Part shown: piece by piece, positions 16,929 through 25,354 of the stretch | How positions within the stretch are numbered: position 1 is the first letter of the stretch | How the letters are laid out: the number at the start of each line of letters is the position of its first letter | Source of the DNA: Dongia rigui | GTDB lineage: Bacteria > Pseudomonadota > Alphaproteobacteria > Dongiales > Dongiaceae | DNA: 64,000 nucleotides | Direction of reading: 5' to 3' | NCBI RefSeq assembly: GCF_034044635.1 | Contig: NZ_JAXCLX010000001.1 | Coordinates: forward strand, 806,001 to 870,000 | Notes under the pieces: generated by a model | The model's database searches: none | What the model was told of the DNA's origin: nothing | The model's input: only the letters and a program-made list of their open reading frames with translations | Translations under genes and position numbers: made by a program

Positions 16929-17816
16929 ATGTTTAAGGTCATGAATTTCACCAAGACGACGCTGGCTGTCACATCCGTGGCCCTCGGTTTGCTGGCCAGT
17001 GGCTGCGCCACGCCGCCCGATCCCAGCGACGAAGCCGCCGTCCAGGCGTTCAACGAAGCCAACGATCCGTTGGAGCCGATGAACCGCTACTTCTTCGAAG
17101 TGAACCACGGGCTCGACGAATTGCTCGTGAAGCCGTTTGCCGGCTACTACAACATTGCGCTGCCCGATCCGGCCAAGGACGGCATTCGCAATTTCCTGCG
17201 CAACCTGCATGCGCCGGTCATTCTGGCGAACGACCTGTTCCAGGGTGAAGGTGGCCGCGCCGGCACGACCGCGTCGCGCTTCCTCATCAACTCGACGCTG
17301 GGCATCGGCGGCATTCTCGATGCAGCCAGCTGGTTCGGCATCAACTACCACGACGAAGACTTCGGCCAGACGCTCGCGGTCTGGGGCTCGGGCGAGGGCA
17401 TCTATCTGCACCTGCCGCTCCTCGGCCCATCGAATCCGCGCGACGTCGGCGGCAAGCTGGTCGATTACGTGCTCGATCCGCTCACCTGGGTCGGCTACGT
17501 CTATAATGTCTCGTGGATCAACACGACCCGCTTTGCGGTCGAGGGCATCGACACCCGCGCCCGCAATCTCGAGACAATCGCCGAACTGCAAAAGGGCTCG
17601 GTCGATTTCTATGCGACCATCCGCAGCCTCTATCGCCAGCACCGCAACGACGCCATCAAGAATGGCGAAGATCCGGATGCGGCGGTCAGCAAGGTCACCT
17701 CGGAAGAGATGATCCCGGAAGACGGCGCAGAACTCCCCAGCGTCCTGCTGCAGCCGCAACCCTCTGCCGCGACCCAGGTCCCGGCCGGTGGCGACCAGCT
17801 CTCGGAGGCCAACTGA
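16929..17816 (+). CDS. mlaA: MlaA/VacJ outer-membrane lipoprotein, phospholipid retrograde transport
   Basis: A 295-residue lipoprotein. The signal peptide ends in the lipobox LLASGC with Cys26 as the lipidated residue. The MlaA domain follows at once with NDPLEPMNRYFFEVNHGLD, the conserved core that inserts into the outer leaflet, and continues through RFLINSTLGIGG and DFGQTLAVWG. In E. coli MlaA removes misplaced phospholipids from the outer leaflet and hands them to MlaC. The C-terminal tail after residue 245 is low-complexity. The ATG at 16929 is chosen because it gives a proper lipoprotein signal; an ATG at 16941 would also work. The downstream mlaC start lies five bases after this stop, so the two are one unit. 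Confidence 0.93.
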   Translation: MFKVMNFTKTTLAVTSVALGLLASGCATPPDPSDEAAVQAFNEANDPLEPMNRYFFEVNHGLDELLVKPFAGYYNIALPDPAKDGIRNFLRNLHAPVILANDLFQGEGGRAGTTASRFLINSTLGIGGILDAASWFGINYHDEDFGQTLAVWGSGEGIYLHLPLLGPSNPRDVGGKLVDYVLDPLTWVGYVYNVSWINTTRFAVEGIDTRARNLETIAELQKGSVDFYATIRSLYRQHRNDAIKNGEDPDAAVSKVTSEEMIPEDGAELPSVLLQPQPSAATQVPAGGDQLSEAN

Positions 17817-17821
17817 GTTCC

Positions 17822-18421
17822 ATGCTGACGCGTAGGACTTTCATGGCGGCGGCGGCATTTGCCGCCGCCGTTTCCGTTTCCGCCCCGTCGGCGTTTGCCG
17901 ACCAGGCTGAACTCGAAGCGTTCATCCAGTCGCTGTCGCAGAAGGCGATCACCGAGCTTTCCTCGGCGACCAGCGACAAAGCACGCGCGGAAAAACTGCT
18001 GCCGATCCTGCAGCAGTTCTTCGACATGCCAAAGCTCGCCAAGCATACGCTGGGCCTCTATTGGAAACGCGCAACGCCGGAAGAGCAGTCGGCCTATGTC
18101 GATGTCTTTACCCAGTATATGAGTGCCGTCTACGGCAAGCGCTTCGCTGAATATTCCGGCCAGTCGCTGGCCATACAGAAGGTGCGGGAGACGGGTGATG
18201 TTTCAACCGTCTTCACCATCGTCAAGGGCGCCGAAGGCGAGCCGCGCGTCGATTGGGACGTCTCCACCGCCGGCGGCAACAAGATGATCACCGACGTGCG
18301 CGTCGAGGGCCTGAGCCTTGCCGAAACGCACCGCCAGGAATTCTCCTCGGTCATCAGTTCGAACGGCGGCAAGGTTTCCGCCCTCATCGATATCCTGAAG
18401 AAGAAGGTCGGCTCGCTCTAA
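17822..18421 (+). CDS. mlaC: MlaC/Ttg2D-type periplasmic phospholipid-binding protein
   Basis: A 199-residue protein. Its signal region MLTRRTFMAAAAF has a twin-arginine-like TRRTFM motif, so export may be by Tat rather than Sec. The mature part matches the MlaC/toluene-tolerance Ttg2 family: FDMPKLAKHTLGLYWKRATP, YVDVFTQYMSAVYGKRF and a C-terminal FSSVISSNGGKVSALIDILKKK. It ferries phospholipid between MlaA and the inner-membrane MlaFEDB complex, which is not in this window. A clear terminator follows, ending the mlaA-mlaC transcript. Length is normal for the family. Confidence 0.92.
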   Translation: MLTRRTFMAAAAFAAAVSVSAPSAFADQAELEAFIQSLSQKAITELSSATSDKARAEKLLPILQQFFDMPKLAKHTLGLYWKRATPEEQSAYVDVFTQYMSAVYGKRFAEYSGQSLAIQKVRETGDVSTVFTIVKGAEGEPRVDWDVSTAGGNKMITDVRVEGLSLAETHRQEFSSVISSNGGKVSALIDILKKKVGSL

Positions 18422-18448
18422 GGGGCGACACCTCTTCACTGGTACAAG

Positions 18449-18481
18449 ATCCCCGCAGCCCCTAAGGTCGCGGGGATTTTT
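18449..18481 (+). terminator. Intrinsic terminator after mlaC
   Basis: The stem ATCCCCGC (18449-18456) pairs with GCGGGGAT (18470-18477) around a 13-base loop and is followed by a run of five T residues, then GTTT. It lies 27 bases after the mlaC stop and just before the FAD oxidoreductase gene, separating the two transcripts. Confidence 0.85.
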
Positions 18482-18505
18482 GTTTGCGAGCAAGGGGACA
18501 TCGCC

Positions 18506-19585
18506 ATGGCAGATCGGCCGCATGTGATCGTGGTGGGCGCCGGCATCATCGGCGCATCGATCGCCTGGCATCTGGCGCGCGACGGCGCCAAGGTCACCAT
18601 TATCGAGGCCGACCAGCCGGGCGGCATTGCCACGCGTCATTCCTGGGCCTGGCTCAATGCCAGTTGGGGCAATCCGGAACCCTATTTCCGCCTGCGCATC
18701 CGCGCCATGGCGGAATGGAAGCGCCTCGCCAAAGAAGTCCCAGCCATCCGCCTGCATTGGCTGGGCGGCCTGATCTACGACCTGCCGCCAGGCGAACTCG
18801 ACGCCTATGCCACCCAGCATAGCACCTGGGGTTATGGCATCCGCCGCGTGACCGCCGACGAGATCAGCCGCATGGAGCCGGCGCTGAAGGCACCTCCAGC
18901 CATGGCGCTGCATGTTGCGGAAGAAGGCGCGCTTGAGCCGCTCGCCACGGCCCAGGCATTGCTTGCCGCCGCCGTGGGCCTCGGTGCCGAGTTGCAACAC
19001 GCCTCCGTCACCGGCATCGATATGGCGGCCGGCAACATCGTCGGAATCGTCACGGCACAGCGTCGCATCGCCGCCGATCAGGTGGTGGTTGCCGCGGGCA
19101 CCGCGACGACGGCTTTGGCGGCCACCGCCGGTGTCAATGTGCCGACCTCGGCCCCGCCCGGCTTGCTCGTGGCGACCAAGCCGACGACGACGCGATTGAA
19201 CGGCCTGGTGATGGCGCCGGACATGCATGTGCGGCAATTGGAGGATGGGCGCCTGCTCGCTGGCGCCCATTTTGGCGGATCGGATCCCGGCAGCGATGCG
19301 GCGGGGACGGCGCGCACGGTCTTCACCGGCCTGCAGGCAATGCTGACGGGCGGTGACACCCTCGCCTTCGACCGCTATCAGATCGGCCACCGGCCGATGC
19401 CGGCAGATGGCTTCCCCATTGTCGGCCCGGCGCCGGATCGGCCCGGTCTATACCTCGCCGTGACCCATTCCGGCATCACGCTCGCCCCGGCGATCGGCCT
19501 CTTTGCTGCCGCCGAAATCCTGGGCCGCCAGCGCGATCCGCTGCTCGCCCCCTATGGACCGGGGCGTTTTGGGATCAGCCGATAA
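18506..19585 (+). CDS. FAD-dependent oxidoreductase, DAO (glycine/D-amino acid oxidase-like) family
   Basis: A 359-residue flavoprotein. The Rossmann dinucleotide loop VVGAGIIGAS lies at residues 9-18, and an acidic IIEAD follows about 18 residues later. The C-terminal part contains HRPMPADGFPIVGPAPDRPGLY, the usual second FAD-contacting segment of DAO proteins, then a VTHSGITLAPAIG helix. It would oxidise an amine or amino acid, but the substrate cannot be told. A ribosome-binding site (AAGGGGA) precedes the ATG at 18506. The gene stands alone between the mla terminator and a MarR gene. Confidence 0.88.
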   Translation: MADRPHVIVVGAGIIGASIAWHLARDGAKVTIIEADQPGGIATRHSWAWLNASWGNPEPYFRLRIRAMAEWKRLAKEVPAIRLHWLGGLIYDLPPGELDAYATQHSTWGYGIRRVTADEISRMEPALKAPPAMALHVAEEGALEPLATAQALLAAAVGLGAELQHASVTGIDMAAGNIVGIVTAQRRIAADQVVVAAGTATTALAATAGVNVPTSAPPGLLVATKPTTTRLNGLVMAPDMHVRQLEDGRLLAGAHFGGSDPGSDAAGTARTVFTGLQAMLTGGDTLAFDRYQIGHRPMPADGFPIVGPAPDRPGLYLAVTHSGITLAPAIGLFAAAEILGRQRDPLLAPYGPGRFGISR

Positions 19586-19700
19586 GTCGGCCGAGCCAGA
19601 CCGGACGACGGCCGGTCGAGGACATGCGCCACAAGGTCCACAGCAGGAATGCGCTGTTCACGGTCGCGACGGCCAAGCATGCGATAGCGATAGTTTGCAT
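19575..19700 (-). CDS. Possible 41-residue single-span membrane protein
   Basis: A short frame on the minus strand begins at ATG 19700 with AGGGGA about ten bases upstream. It encodes one hydrophobic helix (IAIACLAVATVNSAFLLW) followed by a basic tail. It overlaps the 3' end of the FAD oxidoreductase gene by 11 bases. The size and topology are typical of small membrane peptides, but I recognise no family. It could be chance; conservation in related genomes would decide. Confidence 0.35.
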   Translation of the reverse strand: MQTIAIACLAVATVNSAFLLWTLWRMSSTGRRPVWLGRLIG

Positions 19701-19862
19701 TTTAAATAATCCCCTATTGGTTGTGGCCCGGACCCATCGTGTGAGGTCGCCAATAAGTGGGCAAGTGACAAATCGTCGGACTGCCCAGCGCGGCGCCCAA
19801 AAATTCGCGAATAATAGATAAGGGTGTGATCCGGCCGATGGTTTCGGCAAAAGGCGTCGGGT

Positions 19863-20354
19863 TCAGGACAGGATGGTCAGGTCCCGCCGCAGGCGATCCG
19901 GGTCACCGAGACCCGATTCGATCGCCGCGTGATGCGATTTCCAGATCGGCACGGCCTTGGCCAGCAGTTTGCGTCCGGCGGGCGTCAGCGTCAGCAGCCG
20001 TCCGCGCTTGTCGGCGAGGTCGACGCTGACCTTGAGCAGACCACGCCTTTCCAGCGGCTTCAGGGCGGCCGTCAGGGTGGTGCGGTCCATGGCGAGGAGC
20101 TGCGCTACCGACCCCATCCCCGCCGGCTGCGGCCGATTGAGCGACATCAGCAGCGAGAACTGGCCATTGGTAAGGTCGAGCGGCCGCAGGGCATCGTCGA
20201 ACCGCCGGGCCAGGGCACGGGCCGCGCGCTGCACGTGCAGGCACAGGCAATGATCGCGCACGAACAGTGTCGTCGTGAAACTTGTCTCGCCCTCGGCGCT
20301 TTCACTGGGAGGCGTCTGCGCGAGGCGCCGGCCACGCATAAGCTGATTTGTCAT
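19863..20354 (-). CDS. MarR-family transcriptional regulator
   Basis: A 163-residue regulator. The winged-helix region includes LTNGQFSLLMSL, LLAMDRTTLTAALKPLERRGLL and DKRGRLLTLTPAGRKLL, the standard MarR recognition helix and wing. The N-terminal dimerisation helix contains a Cys pair (HCLCLHVQRAAR), which might sense oxidants, although this is speculative. A perfect 12-bp palindrome lies 10 bases upstream of its start (20365-20376) and is probably its operator. No divergent target gene is adjacent, so it may mainly autoregulate or act elsewhere. Confidence 0.88.
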   Translation of the reverse strand: MTNQLMRGRRLAQTPPSESAEGETSFTTTLFVRDHCLCLHVQRAARALARRFDDALRPLDLTNGQFSLLMSLNRPQPAGMGSVAQLLAMDRTTLTAALKPLERRGLLKVSVDLADKRGRLLTLTPAGRKLLAKAVPIWKSHHAAIESGLGDPDRLRRDLTILS

Positions 20355-20364
20355 GTCGCTTCAT

Positions 20365-20376
20365 GTTGATATCAAC
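20365..20376. promoter_or_regulatory. Perfect 12-bp palindrome, candidate MarR operator
   Basis: GTTGATATCAAC is a perfect palindrome centred 16 bases upstream of the MarR start codon. MarR dimers bind palindromes of this size. Its place in the regulator's 5' region suggests autoregulation. The assignment rests on position and symmetry only. Confidence 0.55.
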
Positions 20377-20633
20377 GTAACGGAAAGTCAAGCCGCGGCG
20401 CGTTTGCGTCTCGGTCACTCACTGAACAGGGCGTTACCGGGCGAGAGGGATAACCCACCCACCGTCAGGACCAAGAACCTTTTGATGAGGGATTGCAAGA
20501 CTGCATTGCTAGGATCACCCCTGCCGCGGTTAACGCCTCTCTAACTCTCGGCCGCTAACATGGGGCAAATTAGGTGAGGTAGTTCGGCAGGCATTGAACG
20601 ACACGCCGCGCCGGCACCTCGGAAAGATGGAGC

Positions 20634-22601
20634 ATGCCGCCGACTGCGGTCATCGATGGCGCCGAGAAGGCCAAAGCAGCACAGATTGCCGCTGTACCGG
20701 CCACCATTCGCGCCCTGCTCGCAGACCTGATGCTGAGCAACACCACGGAAACCATCATCGTCACGGATGGCGATCTGACATCCGCACTCGGTCCCCGCAT
20801 CGAGTTTGCCAATTCAGTGATCACCGCCATCTGGGATCACCCAGAGAAGAGCCTTGTTGGCCAGCCGGTATCCTGCCTGTGGAAGAAGGGAACCCATCAA
20901 GCTGAAATCGCTCGGCTGCAGGATGCGGCCCAAGCGCGCCAAGCCACTATTTCAGAAGTCGAAACGGTAACCCCGGCAGGAAAGGTGCTGTGGCTCGAAG
21001 TCAGCACCACGCCGATGTTCGGCACCGACGGAACGCTCAAGCATTTCGTCCGCGTCGGCCGCGACATCACCGAGCGCAAGAAGGCAGATCTCTACCGCGA
21101 ATCCACCCAGCGGCTGCTGGCATCGGTCTTCGGCGTCATCAACCAGGCGCTGGCCGTGGCCGATGATGCCGGCAACATCCTGATGGCAAACACCGCCCTC
21201 ACCCGCCGCTTCGGCTGGAGCGTGTTCGATCTCACCGGCAAGCCGTTCACGACGCTGCTCGGCGCCGAGGACGGGCCGCGCATGCTCAAGATGATGCGCT
21301 CGGGCGAAGCACTCGACCAGACGCGGCACGCCGGCGCGATGCTGCGGGTCAAGAACAAGCCCGAGCAGGATGGCGAGGTCGAACTCACCACGGTGCTGCA
21401 GGGCGACGGCAAGCATTGCCACATCCTGGTGCTGCGGCCGAGCGAGGCGCAGCAGACCAAGCAGCAATGGGATCTTGAAATGGCGATGCGCGATGCGCTC
21501 AACGCCGACAAGGACAAGCCGCAGCTTGTGGCAGGCAAGCTGCAGCTGGTGGGACTGCAGGACATCAAGGAGGCGCTGGGCGAAAAGTGGCCGTCGATCG
21601 CCGAGCGCGCCTACAGCGTTGCCGAGCGCACGATCGAAAAGCATATGCGCAGCGGCGACATCTTCCGCCGCTCGGCCGATGACGGCTATCTGGTACTCTT
21701 CGCCAATCTCACCGAGACCGAGGCGCAGTTCAAGGCGCGCGCCATCGCTAACGAAATCAAGGCGCGGCTGACCGGCGTCGACCCGGTCCTGGTCGATGCC
21801 CAGGTCTCCAGCGTGACGAAACAGGTGCCGCTCGCCGATCATATCGGCAAGCCGGAAGAAACGATCGTGGCCGCCATCGAGCGGCGCCTCAAGACCGAGC
21901 GCGAACGGGTGCGCCTCGAAGCCACGGAGCGCATGGAACAGGGCCTGCGCAACGAGCGGGCGATCATCCTCAACGCCACCAATGTCAAAGGCGAAGCGTC
22001 GGCGATCAGTTTCATGCGCCTGCCCAAGGCGCTGCGCACCGCCACCGATTCACTGGTGGCCCTGGGCGAGGTGAAATACGCGCTGGAGTCCGAGACCTTT
22101 CTGCTGGCAGGCGCCGCGGAGCGAGTCCTCTCGTCTCTCGGCGAGAACGCCTCGGAATTGCTGGTGGCGCCGGTGCGGCTGGAAACGCTCACCCGCCCCA
22201 AGGACGCGCTGGGCTGGTTCAACGTCGCCCGCACGCTCGGCGACAGCTGCAAACGCAATATCATCGCGGAAATCCGCCATGCGCCTCGCGACATCGCCGC
22301 CTCTCTGCTGGAGGATCTGGTGATGCGCCTGTCGCCCCTCTTTAAATCGGTGGCGGTGGAGCTGCCCGGCCTCGACGCCGCTTTCATCGGGCGGCTGCCG
22401 CGCCATGTCCGCTTGGTGACGCTGGCCGCAAGGACGGTGCCGATGGGCGCCGACAAGAAGCCGACACCGGCCTTCGGCAAGCTGGCCCAGATGCTGGAAC
22501 TGCATCAGCGCCGGCTCATCCTCCGCAATCCCGCGACACCTGAGCAGATGAAGGCGCTGGCGGCGGGCAGCGCCACCCTCTTCCTGCGCGACCAGGTCTG
22601 A
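20634..22601 (+). CDS. Two-PAS signalling protein with degenerate GGDEF-like and C-terminal regions
   Basis: A 655-residue protein without membrane helices. PAS-A spans about residues 32-148 and ends in the usual HFVRVGRDITERKK; PAS-B spans about 160-268. Residues 300-395 resemble a GGDEF fold (RSGDIFRRSADDGYLVLF in place of GGDEF-type residues) without the catalytic motif. Residues 430-655 may be a decayed EAL-like domain without the EAL signature. I infer a cytoplasmic sensor that no longer makes or breaks c-di-GMP and works by protein contacts or nucleotide binding. The start ATG 20634 has GGAAAG seven bases upstream. It stands alone, about 280 bases from the divergent MarR gene. Confidence 0.7.
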   Translation: MPPTAVIDGAEKAKAAQIAAVPATIRALLADLMLSNTTETIIVTDGDLTSALGPRIEFANSVITAIWDHPEKSLVGQPVSCLWKKGTHQAEIARLQDAAQARQATISEVETVTPAGKVLWLEVSTTPMFGTDGTLKHFVRVGRDITERKKADLYRESTQRLLASVFGVINQALAVADDAGNILMANTALTRRFGWSVFDLTGKPFTTLLGAEDGPRMLKMMRSGEALDQTRHAGAMLRVKNKPEQDGEVELTTVLQGDGKHCHILVLRPSEAQQTKQQWDLEMAMRDALNADKDKPQLVAGKLQLVGLQDIKEALGEKWPSIAERAYSVAERTIEKHMRSGDIFRRSADDGYLVLFANLTETEAQFKARAIANEIKARLTGVDPVLVDAQVSSVTKQVPLADHIGKPEETIVAAIERRLKTERERVRLEATERMEQGLRNERAIILNATNVKGEASAISFMRLPKALRTATDSLVALGEVKYALESETFLLAGAAERVLSSLGENASELLVAPVRLETLTRPKDALGWFNVARTLGDSCKRNIIAEIRHAPRDIAASLLEDLVMRLSPLFKSVAVELPGLDAAFIGRLPRHVRLVTLAARTVPMGADKKPTPAFGKLAQMLELHQRRLILRNPATPEQMKALAAGSATLFLRDQV

Positions 22602-22638
22602 TACCGCAACGCGCCCGCGCAGACTGGGCCGAGATGGA

Positions 22639-23205
22639 TCAGCCCGAGATATAGGCTTCCCACGTCATCTCCGGCGTGAAACCGTCATTGCAGGGCAGCA
22701 CCAGGAGCTTCCCCGGCCAGCGCTTGTCCTTGGCCAGACAATCGATGAAGTCATCGAGGAACGGCCCCACCACGCTCTCGCTGCGGCGGAAGACGACGCG
22801 GTTGCCGGGAAACGGAATCTTCTGCCACAGCGTGATGGGATCGGAGCAGGGCCGCAGCACCGCCTGGCCGGTATTGTCCTGCGGCATGCCGAGGCACTGG
22901 CCGGTCAGCTTGTTCCGGATGCGGATGACGTCGATCGTGCCGTTCCGCGGGAAGATCTCCTGCCACAGCTGCGAATCCTTGGCGAAGGTCGTGGCGTTCA
23001 GCCGCACATAGCCGCTGACGCGCTGGTCCTTATCGACCGCATCCCAGGCGCGCAAGGCACCGCCCAGATAATCGTCATGCACCGAGCCGCGTAGATGGAA
23101 ATAGCCGGCGGGCAGCGCAAAGGCCGGCATGATAAACTCAAACGACACCAGCAGGCCGGCAGCGACACCGCAGGCAAGACCGACACGCTTTAAGAACGAC
23201 CGCAT
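22639..23205 (-). CDS. Secreted ricin-B-like (beta-trefoil) protein of unknown function
   Basis: A 188-residue protein with a signal peptide (about residues 1-30, ending AFA). The mature part has three similarly spaced aromatic motifs: QLW at 79-81, TLW at 125-127 and MTW at 180-182. Cysteine pairs occur at 104/120 and 156/172 within NKLTGQCLG...LRPC and DCLAKD...LPC. This resembles the QxW repeats of ricin-type beta-trefoil carbohydrate-binding domains. There is no catalytic domain. The ATG at 23205 is chosen because GGAGGGAAT lies just upstream; a frame extending to 23244 is possible. The gene is encoded opposite both neighbours and shows no operon partners. A periplasmic or extracellular binding role is inferred. 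Confidence 0.6.
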   Translation of the reverse strand: MRSFLKRVGLACGVAAGLLVSFEFIMPAFALPAGYFHLRGSVHDDYLGGALRAWDAVDKDQRVSGYVRLNATTFAKDSQLWQEIFPRNGTIDVIRIRNKLTGQCLGMPQDNTGQAVLRPCSDPITLWQKIPFPGNRVVFRRSESVVGPFLDDFIDCLAKDKRWPGKLLVLPCNDGFTPEMTWEAYISG

Positions 23206-23552
23206 ATTCCCTCCGTGATCGAAGCAGCGCGAGAACCGCGCCACCGATGGAGATGAACCTGCGCACGCCTTGCCGTGCCGACAAGGGCTGCGATCTCCGC
23301 AAGGCGCGGACCTGTGATGCCGCGCACGCGGTCGGGCATCTTCTTACCCAGCCACCCACCTCGCTGCGACCTCGCCGAAGCGCGGCCCCCGCAGCCAATA
23401 GGTGTTCAGTCTTGCGTCGATGACGACTTTTGCAGCCAATCTGCGCGCCAATCGCCCAAGAGTCGGTGAATCCAGCATAGTTTGCTTGCCCCCGCCTCGA
23501 TGGGCCGTACAATCTCGTGTCGTTGTCCTGGATAATTTCTAACCGGCGACAC

Positions 23553-25124
23553 ATGCACGAAGCACCGCGCCAGCTGATCTCGGCCCATCTCTCCAGCGAG
23601 CCCGCGGGGGCACGGGAGTTCCGCGCGGCCTGGATCATGATCGCCGCCTCGGCCGCGGTCTTTGTGGTGGCCATCTGTTTTGCGCGTCAGCCGCTCGTCG
23701 AGTTTCCCGTCTTCATCCCGATCTATGTCACCACCTTGGTGCTGTGCGACCTCGTCACCGCCGTGCTGCTCTTTGGCCAGTACCGCGCGCGGATGTCGCC
23801 GGGCCTTCTCATGCTGGCCGGTGGATACTTCTTCACCGCCACGGCGACCGCCGCCTATGCGCTGATCTTCCCCGGCCTCTTCGCGCCCACCGGGCTGTTC
23901 GGCGCCGGGCCGCAGACATCCTCGGCCATGTACATGTTCTGGCATGCGGGCTTCCCGATGCTGGTGATGCTCTATGCCCTCACCAAGCGCCCGCAAGCTG
24001 AAGCCGGAAGGGCGCAACGTGCCGATGCCGATGCCGAGAGCGCGGCACCACGGCTCAACCACGCCAAGGCCCGCGCGCGGATCTGGACCGTCATCGCCGC
24101 CGTGCTGCTGGCGGTCGCCGCATTCACGGCGTTTGCGACACAGGGGCAGGAGCTGCTGCCGGTCTTCCTCGACGTCAACCGCACCACGGTCACGGGCAAG
24201 GTCTTCCTCATCGGCATCTGGCTGCTGGCGCTCGTTGCGCTCATCCTGCATTGGCAGCGCAGGCCGCATGCCGTGCTCGATGTGTGGCTCTATGTCGTGC
24301 TCAGTGCCTGGCTGTTCGACATCGCGCTCTCGGCGGTGCTCAACACCGGGCGCTATGATCTTGGCTGGTATGCCGGCCGCATCTATGGCCTGGTCGCGGC
24401 CTGCTATCTGCTGATCGTGCTGCTCAGCGAGAACGCGCGCCATTATGACCGGCTGGTGCAGAACAGCGCCGACCTCCGGACCGCCAATGAGACGCTGCTG
24501 CAGATGTCGATGCAGGATGGCCTCACCGGCCTTGCCCACCGGCGCGCCTTCGACACCTATCTGGCCGAGCAGATGGCGATCGCCCAGCGCCACAAGCGGG
24601 CATTGACGCTGTTGGTGGTCGATGCCGACCACTTCAAGGCCTATAACGACCAATACGGCCATCAGGCCGGCGACGATTGCCTGAAGGCCATCGCCGACGC
24701 CTTGCGCACCAGCTGCCACCGCCCGGGCGACCTGGCCGCCCGCCATGGCGGCGAGGAGTTCTCACTGATCCTGCCCGATACCGACCGCGCCGGCGCCGCC
24801 CATATGGCCGCCGCCGTGCTGGATGCCGTGGCACGGCTCGGCATACCGCATGCCCGCAGCACGAGCGCCCCTTGTGTCAGCGTCAGCATCGGCGCCGCCA
24901 TCCTGCCGACAGAAGCCAGCACCCGCATCACCCCCGCCCAGCTCAGCGCCCAAGCCGACGCCGCCCTCTACCGCGCCAAGGCGAACGGCCGGAACCAGGC
25001 CGTGATCAGCGATGGCGAGGAAGCCTGGGCAGCCCCCGCCCGCCATGCCGCCCCACCAGCGCCAGATAGCGGCGCCCTCTCAACAACGATGCCCACGCAA
25101 GCCCTGCAACCGCGCACGACGTGA
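23553..25124 (+). CDS. MASE4-like membrane diguanylate cyclase (GGDEF)
   Basis: A 523-residue protein. The N-terminal half has about eight hydrophobic helices and resembles the MASE4 sensory domain (IPIYVTTLVLCDLVTAVLLFGQ). The C-terminal half is a GGDEF domain with DGLTGLAHRRAF, metal-binding VVDADHFKAYND and the active-site ARHGGEEFSLIL, so catalysis should be intact. There is no clear I-site (RxxD) five residues before GGEEF, where LAARH is seen. It would make c-di-GMP in response to a membrane-associated or small-molecule signal. The start may be ATG 23553 or GTG 23517. The last 30 residues are low-complexity. Confidence 0.88.
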   Translation: MHEAPRQLISAHLSSEPAGAREFRAAWIMIAASAAVFVVAICFARQPLVEFPVFIPIYVTTLVLCDLVTAVLLFGQYRARMSPGLLMLAGGYFFTATATAAYALIFPGLFAPTGLFGAGPQTSSAMYMFWHAGFPMLVMLYALTKRPQAEAGRAQRADADAESAAPRLNHAKARARIWTVIAAVLLAVAAFTAFATQGQELLPVFLDVNRTTVTGKVFLIGIWLLALVALILHWQRRPHAVLDVWLYVVLSAWLFDIALSAVLNTGRYDLGWYAGRIYGLVAACYLLIVLLSENARHYDRLVQNSADLRTANETLLQMSMQDGLTGLAHRRAFDTYLAEQMAIAQRHKRALTLLVVDADHFKAYNDQYGHQAGDDCLKAIADALRTSCHRPGDLAARHGGEEFSLILPDTDRAGAAHMAAAVLDAVARLGIPHARSTSAPCVSVSIGAAILPTEASTRITPAQLSAQADAALYRAKANGRNQAVISDGEEAWAAPARHAAPPAPDSGALSTTMPTQALQPRTT

Positions 25125-25354
25125 CGGGGCGAGGGTGGCGACAAGCGCGAAAAAGAAGAAGCAAAGCCTCACGCCCCTCCCCAGCGCCAGTACCGGCGAA
25201 ACGTGCCGATGTCGGCCGCCATTTCGGCAAGACCTTCCGCTTCTACCTGGGTGAGTGCTGAGCCGATGTCAGCTTCAATGAGAATCACGGACGCAGACTG
25301 AATTTATGATGCACGTCTTAGACAATGGGTGGATATCATTTTGTTGGAACAGAA

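Noticed and set aside
16741-16944. A 67-codon frame before mlaA
   Set aside because: It has no ribosome-binding site or protein-like pattern and runs into the mlaA start in another frame.
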